Assembly (NCBI GenBank): GCA_030628225.1
Contig: DAOVRJ010000115.1
Location: 1 to 7,703 of the forward strand
Length of the DNA: 7,703 bases
From: Candidatus Zixiibacteriota bacterium
Lineage (GTDB): Bacteria > SM23-81
Direction of reading: 5' to 3'
Each line of letters starts with the position of its first letter. The first letter of the stretch is position 1. Shown piece by piece: positions 1-5,022 of this stretch. The position numbers were made by a program, and so were the translations under genes. Under the pieces are notes generated by a model, which searched no databases, was not told the origin of the DNA, and worked only from the letters and a program-made list of their open reading frames with translations.

Positions 1-393
1 GAGTATTTTCTGTTGATTTTTAAGGGATATATAATTTTCAACATTTTTTATTGTAACTTGTAATTCATCCAGGTCAAAAGGTTTCATCAAATAGTTATAA
101 GCACCGTTTTTCATTGCCTGAACAGCACTCTTTATCGTTCCATAGCCGGTGAGTAAAACAACTTCAATATCTTTTAGTTTTTCAGATTTTTTGATGTGCA
201 GCAGTAACTCATGTCCATCCATTTGAGGCATCATGATATCGGATAATACAAGATCAATTTTTTCACGTTGCAAAATATCCAGCGCAGCTCTGCCATTATT
301 ACAGTCAAATAGTTTATGATCAGATTTTGCGGAAAGAAAATCTATTAACATTTCTCTGGTGAAATCATTATCGTCAACCAAGAGGATTCTCAT
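1..393 (-). CDS. Response regulator, N-terminal receiver domain (partial, NtrC-like)
   Basis: This is the first 131 codons of a response regulator that runs off the left edge. It begins MRILLVDDND and has every receiver hallmark: acidic pair D7/D8, phosphoacceptor D52 in VLSDIMMPQMDG, T82 in LLTGYG, and K104 in LMKPFDLDEL. The stretch TGYGTIKSAVQAMKNGAYNY resembles receivers of NtrC-class sigma-54 activators, so an AAA+ and a Fis-type DNA-binding domain may follow outside the window; that is inference. The ATG at 393 is the first possible start, because an in-frame stop lies 12 bases upstream. No clear Shine-Dalgarno is visible. It is AT-rich like the membrane protein gene 74 bases upstream on the same strand, and the two may be co-transcribed. 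No partner histidine kinase is visible. Confidence 0.9.
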   Translation of the reverse strand, partial: MRILLVDDNDFTREMLIDFLSAKSDHKLFDCNNGRAALDILQREKIDLVLSDIMMPQMDGHELLLHIKKSEKLKDIEVVLLTGYGTIKSAVQAMKNGAYNYLMKPFDLDELQVTIKNVENYISLKNQQKIL

Positions 394-467
394 ATTAATA
401 TTCTATAATATTATTTACATATATTGTCGAAATGTGAACAATGAACTATTATTCTATGCAATATTTT

Positions 468-1505
468 TTAACTATTAAATTCAGAATACTCAATGCCTAC
501 ATCTTCAAAGAAATGTATGAGTAACCCAATTAGCTGCGTCCTGCTTATTTTATAGAAATCAAACTGCGCAAAAAGTTGGTTTGCAAGGGTCTGGACATGA
601 TTTGTAAATTGAGTTTTTATATCATCTAATGAAGTTTCTAAATCATCCGTAGCAGCTTCATTAACACTAGCTTTGTATTTTCTAAAGAGCTCATCCCCGC
701 CCAAAATAAATAGAATACGATCTTTTAGCCCACCATGCCCTATTCGAATTAGAATCTTTTTGTCAAGTGGGATATTGAAACCAGAGTACAGATTAAACGC
801 ATAGAGTAAAATTTCTGCTATTCTATTAATTTGCACTTTAACGCTAAAGAGTGGTTCCTGCCGTATCCTTTCCTCCCACAGACTCCTTAATGAATAAAGA
901 GTTCCATCTCTTCGAAGCGCCCAATAATCGTAACGATCATTAAGAATAACATTTTTCTTTACATTTACTCGCGCTATAATGCTATCTCCTTCTGGCCTCG
1001 GCTTTATACCTTCATCATTCCAGAACTTTCCAAGTGGCCAAATATGTTTTGCTAGAGGCGCTACTTTAGCTAATTCCTGAAGTTTTTGTATATCAATATT
1101 CAATCTAGATTCAGGTAAAGTCATCCGAAGCTCTATATATCCTGATCTCCCGAAATTTCTCAAACCTTCAATAGCTTCTTGTTTCTTTGACAAAATCCAA
1201 GCTTCATCCCAAACTAGATCTGGCGCGCTGGTTTTCGTAGTTGCTTCCTTAGATTTTTCGTGAATTGTCACATGTTGAGATTGGTCAATTTTGATTTCTT
1301 GCTTTATGTCCTGTCCAGTTGCCACCTGGATGGGAGATTCAGGCCCCTTAGTTTCTGCAGAAGAAATATTTGGAGGGGTAAAGGACGACTTGCGTCTGAA
1401 GAACCATACCAGAAAAGCTTTAATACCATATACTATAATTCCACCTAAGACAATCCACCATAAGTTGTTGTTAAACAGAAAATTTTTAACGGAAACCCAA
1501 TCCAT
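468..1505 (-). CDS. Single-pass membrane protein of unknown function
   Basis: This is a 345-residue protein that I do not firmly recognise. Residues about 15-36 form one hydrophobic helix (LWWIVLGGIIVYGIKAFLVW) followed by FRRK, which predicts a short N-terminal tail outside and a large cytoplasmic domain. Residues 40-95 are a polar, disordered-looking linker. Residues about 97-265 look folded and contain YDYWALRRDGTLYSLRSLWE (193-211), INRIAEILLYAFNLY (226-240) and ILIRIGHGGLKDRIL (251-265). That block faintly recalls the C-terminal part of some AlbA/Schlafen-like ATP-binding-type proteins, but no AlbA domain is present; this is memory-based and weak. The ATG at 1505 is supported by AAGGA ten bases upstream. 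The gene is AT-rich compared with the genes to its right, and lies 74 bases upstream of the response regulator on the same strand. The C-terminal tail is rich in aromatic residues. Function is unknown. Confidence 0.75.
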   Translation of the reverse strand: MDWVSVKNFLFNNNLWWIVLGGIIVYGIKAFLVWFFRRKSSFTPPNISSAETKGPESPIQVATGQDIKQEIKIDQSQHVTIHEKSKEATTKTSAPDLVWDEAWILSKKQEAIEGLRNFGRSGYIELRMTLPESRLNIDIQKLQELAKVAPLAKHIWPLGKFWNDEGIKPRPEGDSIIARVNVKKNVILNDRYDYWALRRDGTLYSLRSLWEERIRQEPLFSVKVQINRIAEILLYAFNLYSGFNIPLDKKILIRIGHGGLKDRILFILGGDELFRKYKASVNEAATDDLETSLDDIKTQFTNHVQTLANQLFAQFDFYKISRTQLIGLLIHFFEDVGIEYSEFNS

Positions 1506-1574
1506 CTAATACACTTCCTTAATCGAATACCTCACTTGCAGTGTTGGGTACGGTGACCCGACGTTACCTGTAAA

Positions 1575-2401
1575 CTACCCCTCCCACCACCTCAACACCC
1601 GCAACGCCCGCAATGTATTCCACCTGCTCGGCTTGCCCACCATCTCCATCTCGAAAAAGGTTCTCCCCGCGTAGCGGTTCTGCAGCACCCAGCGGCCGTC
1701 CGGCTTTCGCCTCTTGTAGACGATATCCAGGGCATCCTGAAATCTCTCATCCCGCTCCGCACCCTTTTCCTGGAAGTAGTCCAATCCTCGCAGGACATCG
1801 TAATGCCACCTCGGCGGGAAGGAGAAGCGGGTCATCTGTGGCCTGACCACCTCCCCGGTCCGCGAGGAGCGAAAAAGCCGGTGATGCAGGAGAAACTCCC
1901 CTGCCCTGGCCTGGGCCTGGCGGATCTGTGGGAACTTCCCGGGGTGAAATTTCTGATACTCCCGCAAACCCTCCAGAGCACTGATGGTGGTGTGAAAAGA
2001 ACTGTGCGTGGCCCCCCGGTAAGACTGACAGTTCCAGCCGCCGTCGAGCATCTGCTGGTTCAGCAGATGCTCCGGCAGACGATTAACACGCTCATCGGGA
2101 AACCGGAAATAGGCCAGGATGGACAAGACCATCCCGGTGATACATGTCTCGCTGTATTTGTACGTGCTGGAGAAATTGATCCCGCCGTCGCCATACAGCC
2201 CCTTCTCCAACAGAAGAGCGCAGGCCTTCATCGCCTGAGGGTGCCCCGGAGGCAGACCCAAACGGCGGAGCAACAGCATGGTGTAGGTGGTGGAGATCCA
2301 CTTGGGAGAATAGAGACCCCCACCAGGTCGCGCAGCACCTGCCAGCGGATGGCCGCATCGCCTTTCAACAGCCAGCGGACTATGGGATCTTGCCCTGTCA
2401 T
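1575..2401 (-). pseudogene. Broken prenyltransferase/squalene-cyclase-like gene
   Basis: The 5' part reads from an ATG at 2401 as MTGQDPIVRWLLKGDAAIRW followed by QVLRDLV. The homologous reading then resumes in another frame near 2320 with GGGLYSPKWISTTYTMLLLR and continues to a natural-looking end, RVLRWWEG, at 1575. It matches my recollection of bacterial alpha/alpha-toroid proteins (isoprenoid C2-like, squalene-cyclase-like) with a QMLDGGWNCQS repeat motif, THSSFHTTISALEGL, TRFSFPPRWHYDVLRGLDYF and FFEMEMVGKPSRWNTLRAL. In such proteins roughly 35-40 residues normally separate the two blocks. They are missing here, and the frames do not match, so an internal deletion not divisible by three is likely. 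An in-frame stop just upstream of the ATG fixes the 5' limit; no good ribosome binding site is seen. The open part alone (ATG 2279, 234 residues) would lack the first helices. A sequencing or assembly error cannot be excluded. Confidence 0.72.
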
Positions 2402-2462
2402 CTGTTATGTATGAACCAGGTTGCCTAGTGTGATGCGATCGTGATCTGCCACCAACCTCAGA

Positions 2463-2801
2463 TCAGCCCCTGATGGCATCCAGCCGTTTCTTGTTCTCCG
2501 GCGCTATCTCGAAGAACTTATCCAGCTTCTCGCAGGAATAGTCATCACAACGCGCGCAGTTCTGGACATCTTTCTGTGTGGCGCATTTCCTGATCTCACA
2601 CACATGGCAGTAATTGAACTGAATTTCGCCTGTCGATTTACAACCCTGACAATTAATGTCTTCCGCTTTGATCTCCGCCTGATATTGCTTCGACCAGAGC
2701 TGCGCTACCTGCGCTCTCTTTTGGTCATCGTCATCTCTGGTGGCCGCGAAGGCATCACACTGCTGACAGGCCGAGCCGCAAAAAGCGATCATCTCATTCA
2801 T
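2463..2801 (-). CDS. DUF3795-type cysteine-rich protein (copy A)
   Basis: This is a 112-residue soluble protein with 11 cysteines at positions 8, 12, 15, 51, 54, 65, 68, 73, 82, 85 and 90. They are arranged as CGxxCxxC, CxGC, CxxCxxxxC and CxxCxxxxC. This matches the DUF3795 family, presumed to bind zinc or an iron-sulfur cluster; the family's biochemical role is not known to me. I chose the ATG at 2801 because AAAAGGA lies seven bases upstream and because the protein then aligns without gaps to its neighbour. The frame stays open to an ATG at 2837, but that start has no ribosome binding site. By hand count it shares 47 of its first 90 residues, including all 11 cysteines, with the adjacent copy at 2873-3217. 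It probably sits in one transcript with that copy. Confidence 0.85.
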   Translation of the reverse strand: MNEMIAFCGSACQQCDAFAATRDDDDQKRAQVAQLWSKQYQAEIKAEDINCQGCKSTGEIQFNYCHVCEIRKCATQKDVQNCARCDDYSCEKLDKFFEIAPENKKRLDAIRG

Positions 2802-2872
2802 CTGCAAGTCCTTTTCTCCTATCGCCGAACTACTCATAGATCGCTGTCAGACGGCGTCTCAATGTCCGGCAT

Positions 2873-3217
2873 TCAAAGGGACTTTCTCACCTCTTCAAGA
2901 GTAGCCTTGGCATCCGGCACCTTCTCTAACCAGTCGCTGAGCTTCTCACAGCTATATTCAGGGCAATGAGCACAATTTTCCATGACCTTTTCCCGGGCGC
3001 ATTTCCTGATCTCACAGACTCGGCAGTAACCGATCAGCCTTCCGTCCGTGGTCAGACAGCCATCGCAGTTGACATCTTCCGGTTTTATCTGGGCGCTGAA
3101 CATCTTCGACCATTGCTCAGCGACTTTTTTTCTCTCTTCATCGCTGTCCTTCTGGGTGGCGATGAACCCGGGACACTCGGAGCATACGATCCCGCAATAA
3201 GCGATCATCTTCTGCAT
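2873..3217 (-). CDS. DUF3795-type cysteine-rich protein (copy B)
   Basis: This is a 114-residue protein beginning MQKMIAYCGIVCSECPGF, with cysteines at the same 11 positions as copy A and the family-typical blocks DVNCDGC, CRVCEIRKCA and NCAHCPEYSCEKL. The cysteine density and pairing suggest one or two bound metal ions or an iron-sulfur cluster in the cytoplasm; the metal is not decided by the sequence. There is no signal peptide or membrane segment. The ribosome binding site is weak (GCGAGAAAA about ten bases upstream of the ATG at 3217). The spacing to copy A is 71 bases to its chosen start. A 20-base stretch encoding CEIRKCA is identical in both genes (2581-2600 and 2997-3016), which supports tandem duplication. 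It lies downstream of the GAF gene on the same strand. Confidence 0.87.
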   Translation of the reverse strand: MQKMIAYCGIVCSECPGFIATQKDSDEERKKVAEQWSKMFSAQIKPEDVNCDGCLTTDGRLIGYCRVCEIRKCAREKVMENCAHCPEYSCEKLSDWLEKVPDAKATLEEVRKSL

Positions 3218-3303
3218 CGGTTTTTCTCGCTTTAAGAGGTTTTCCTTCCAGATTAGCTCAAGCTCATGACCACGCTAATCCGGGAAAAACTGACCACCAC
3301 TCC

Positions 3304-3780
3304 TCAGAACAACCCGGCCACTAGCTCACATACACCCTCGAGAAAGGTCTTGTCTTCCTCCGTGAAGGGAGCCAGGGAACAGGAGTCTATATCAAGTTCG
3401 CCAGCAATTCCTCCATCTTTGAAAAACGGCACGACCATCTCGGCTCGGACATCTGAGCTACACGGAAGGTAGTTCGATTCTTTATAGACGTCCTGAACAA
3501 TGAAGGTCTCCTTGATCTCCGCTGCATGGCCGCATACGCCATAGCCAAAGGGTATCCTGGTGTGTTCCGTGGGCTCTCCGGCGAAGGGACCAAGATTAAG
3601 CTCCCTTTTGTATTCGTCAGCTATGTAGAATCCCACCCAATCGTAATGAACAACCTCATCTTTAAGCAAGCGGCAGATGGCTTTGAGCTTTTCATCCCGA
3701 CGAGCCGGACCGGCGACGATCTCTTTCACCTTGTCGAGGAGAAATCGAAACAGCTCCATTTCATCCCTCATCTCTTCCAA
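3304..3780 (-). CDS. GAF-domain protein, free methionine-R-sulfoxide reductase type
   Basis: This protein of up to 158 residues is a single GAF domain. It carries the fRMsr signature series: DWVGFYIAD (47-55), LGPFAGEP (63-70), RIPFGYGVCGHA (75-86), IVQDVYKESNYLPC (94-107), EMVVPFF (114-120) and GELDIDS (127-133). fRMsr enzymes reduce free L-methionine-(R)-sulfoxide with thioredoxin in the cytoplasm. Two cysteines match those of E. coli YebR (C83 and C107, the latter equivalent to the catalytic Cys118). The third, YebR Cys84, aligns with H73 and is absent. Activity with two cysteines is plausible but unproven; a small-molecule-sensing GAF role is the alternative. The start is uncertain: TTG at 3780 gives the longest form, while ATG at 3759 has GAGG at good spacing, and ATG at 3771 lies between. 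It lies between the YIP1-type gene and the DUF3795 pair on the same strand. Confidence 0.83.
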   Translation of the reverse strand: MEEMRDEMELFRFLLDKVKEIVAGPARRDEKLKAICRLLKDEVVHYDWVGFYIADEYKRELNLGPFAGEPTEHTRIPFGYGVCGHAAEIKETFIVQDVYKESNYLPCSSDVRAEMVVPFFKDGGIAGELDIDSCSLAPFTEEDKTFLEGVCELVAGLF

Positions 3781-3841
3781 TCTAACGAGGCTCCATGTCT
3801 AAAAACCATTTGTGGCCTGCTTAAATCCGGGACTCCGACCA

Positions 3842-4375
3842 TCAGACCTGTCCGGCGGTGCCCCAGAAAATCGCGGCCAGCAGCGTCAGGAGCACCATCT
3901 GGATGACCCAGCCGATGACGCAAACGGCCACGGCCCGCCAAGTGCTGGTATAATCCAGGGCCTGCCTCACGGCCAGGATCATGGCCATTAACATCCACAC
4001 GGAGGCCACGAAGCCGACGATCTGCCCCAGAGCAGGTATAACGCCCAGCAGGCGAATGATCCCCGGAGAGCTGGAAAAGCCGATGGTCCGCAACAGTTCC
4101 TGGTGACTTGCCCTGGTCTGTGGCCCGGGGAGAAGTTTGGTGCCGATGAAGTAGGTCAGAAAAGCCCATATATACCATCCCACAAGGGCGAAGATAGTGC
4201 CCACGAAAATCCCCACAAAACCACCCTGGTAGATCATTCCAATACCGGCGGCGATCCCGGAGAGGATCACCACCAGCATGGCCTGCCCCATGGCGCTCTG
4301 ATCGGCCTCTACCTCCTCATACAGGGATACATCGAGTTTGGCGGCTCGAACGATTCGATTAGCGAAATCAGCCAA
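3842..4375 (-). CDS. YIP1-family integral membrane protein
   Basis: This is a 177-residue multi-pass membrane protein of the Yip1 domain type. A short amphipathic N-terminus (FANRIVRAAKLDVSLYEEVE) is followed by about five hydrophobic segments near residues 31-47, 52-77, 104-116, 117-138 and 148-170. The TIGFSSSPGIIRLLGVIPALG block (98-117) is typical of bacterial Yip1 proteins, in which a conserved aromatic-small-Pro-Gly element sits before a helix. The bacterial role is not known; eukaryotic relatives act in membrane traffic, which should not be transferred. I prefer the TTG start at 4375 because a perfect AAAGGAG (4384-4390) lies eight bases upstream and the protein then begins as the family does. 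The frame is open to a GTG at 4435, but that extension (FSGRDDIRKRSQDHK) would place the ribosome binding site inside the gene. It is the first gene of the minus-strand series, divergent from the activator gene. Confidence 0.82.
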   Translation of the reverse strand: MADFANRIVRAAKLDVSLYEEVEADQSAMGQAMLVVILSGIAAGIGMIYQGGFVGIFVGTIFALVGWYIWAFLTYFIGTKLLPGPQTRASHQELLRTIGFSSSPGIIRLLGVIPALGQIVGFVASVWMLMAMILAVRQALDYTSTWRAVAVCVIGWVIQMVLLTLLAAIFWGTAGQV

Positions 4376-4383
4376 TTGTTCAA

Positions 4384-4390
4384 CTCCTTT
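4384..4390 (-). promoter_or_regulatory. Ribosome binding site deciding a TTG start
   Basis: On the minus strand this reads AAAGGAG, eight bases before the TTG at 4375-4373. It is the strongest Shine-Dalgarno match among the minus-strand genes and argues for the TTG rather than the upstream GTG at 4435 as the start of the YIP1-type gene. Confidence 0.65.
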
Positions 4391-4819
4391 ATGATCCTGT
4401 GAACGCTTCCTAATATCATCCCGCCCCGAAAACACGACAACGATCCTGCCACTGACCAGCGTTTCAGCCAGGAGACCGACCAGTTAAACAGACAGATCTT
4501 CACTCGACCAGACGGGCATTACCCGCCGGCCAGCTCCAGCCAACAAAGTCGCAGAAGACATTATTCCCTAACAAACCCCTGGACTTGTCAGCGGAGCTAA
4601 AAGCTAAGGTAATCTCATATGTCGGAGGTTAAACCAGCTCATGATGGATGGGCTTTTTCCTCGTCAATCGAGGATGGAGGAGACAATTTTTCGGCGAGTC
4701 GGGCGGCCAGGGGCAAGGAAGGAGTTCCCCGAGCAGCTGATACCCTTGCCGGGCAGAAATGCCACTTCAACTTGCGAGGTAAAAGCAAAATTAAAGTATG
4801 GTTTGATGACACCTATGTC

Positions 4820-4865
4820 AAGAAAAAAACGCTACATCTGGTATTTTTCTTAAAAAAAGCTACAT
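4820..4865. repeat. Direct repeat and AT-rich hairpin next to the activator promoter
   Basis: The motif A7-(C)-GCTACAT occurs twice in direct orientation, at 4823-4837 and 4852-4865, differing by one inserted C. In addition AAGAAAAAAAC (4820-4830) pairs with GTATTTTTCTT (4841-4851) with one mismatch across a 10-base loop. The second copy overlaps the -35 element and spacer of the putative promoter at 4850-4878, so the repeats could be regulator binding sites. A-tract bending without a dedicated protein is an equally simple explanation. Confidence 0.4.
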
Positions 4866-4878
4866 TCTCTTGTATAAT
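4850..4878 (+). promoter_or_regulatory. Putative sigma-70-type promoter P1 for the activator gene
   Basis: A perfect -10 hexamer TATAAT (4873-4878) lies 17 bases after TTAAAA (4850-4855), which matches four of six -35 consensus bases. The start of transcription would fall near 4885, giving a leader of about 140 bases. It is consensus-based only. Confidence 0.45.
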
Positions 4879-4916
4879 CATAAGTTACACAATTGCCCCT
4901 GCGGCCCAAAAACCCC

Positions 4917-4945
4917 TTGACTCTGCGGATGATAAATGTTAATAT
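4917..4945 (+). promoter_or_regulatory. Putative sigma-70-type promoter P2 for the activator gene
   Basis: TTGACT (4917-4922, five of six -35 bases) is followed after 17 bases by TAATAT (4940-4945, four of six). An overlapping TATAAC (4943-4948) is a better hexamer but at 20-base spacing. Transcription would start near 4952, about 70 bases before the ATG. It may act in tandem with P1. Confidence 0.35.
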
Positions 4946-5007
4946 AACTTCTCTACCATAACTGCATGATTTTTAAAGAAAAGCCCTTAGAGAATACCTT
5001 TTTTGAG

Positions 5008-5014
5008 AAAGGAG
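5008..5014 (+). promoter_or_regulatory. Ribosome binding site of the activator gene
   Basis: AAAGGAG lies eight bases before the ATG at 5023 and fixes the start of the large activator gene. Confidence 0.75.
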
Positions 5015-5022
5015 ATTTCAGA

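Larger units (their letters stand above)
4376..5022. other. Divergent intergenic region
   Basis: These 647 bases separate the YIP1-type gene from the activator gene. The left part (to about 4780) is of mixed composition and I see no convincing gene in it. A 7-base stem with a G-T pair (4636-4642 with 4648-4654) followed by four to five T's (4654-4658) resembles a weak plus-strand terminator, but no gene upstream needs it. The right part (about 4780-4980) is AT-rich and carries two candidate sigma-70-type promoters, a direct repeat and an AT hairpin. An open frame 4619-4942 (+, 107 codons) crosses the region. It matches no family I know, its last third overlaps the promoter elements, and I judge it non-coding. 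No RNA gene could be recognised. Confidence 0.6.

Noticed and set aside
402-430. A minus-strand promoter-like pair (TCGACA, 17 bases, TATAGA) just before the response regulator start
   Set aside because: Transcription would begin almost at the ATG, and such matches arise easily by chance in this very AT-rich sequence. The gene may simply be read through from the upstream membrane protein gene.
2092-2358. An 88-codon minus-strand frame at the 5' end of the cyclase-like gene
   Set aside because: It is in neither of the two frames that carry homologous motifs and is explained as a by-product of the broken gene.
1803-2414. A 203-codon plus-strand open frame opposite the cyclase-like gene
   Set aside because: The opposite strand encodes unmistakable family motifs over the same bases. 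The plus frame is proline- and arginine-rich without motifs and is a shadow.
2418-2458. Inverted AGGTTG/CAACCT with inner GATC repeats downstream of DUF3795 copy A
   Set aside because: The arms are only six bases with a loop of about 29 bases and no T-run follows, so it is not convincing as a terminator or operator.
3248-3283. Inverted repeat GATTAGC (3251-3257) with GCTAATC (3274-3280) downstream of the GAF gene
   Set aside because: The 16-base loop and the lack of a T-run on the minus strand after the stem make an intrinsic terminator unlikely; no other role could be supported.
3768-4178. A 136-codon minus-strand frame overlapping the YIP1-type gene
   Set aside because: It overlaps the hydrophobic, family-like frame out of phase, and its composition (many R, G, D and H residues) is that of a shadow.
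4619-4942. A 107-codon plus-strand open frame in the divergent intergenic region
   Set aside because: There is no recognisable family and only a modest AAGG upstream, and its 3' third overlaps the TATAAT element, repeat and second promoter. A small lineage-specific gene cannot be fully excluded.
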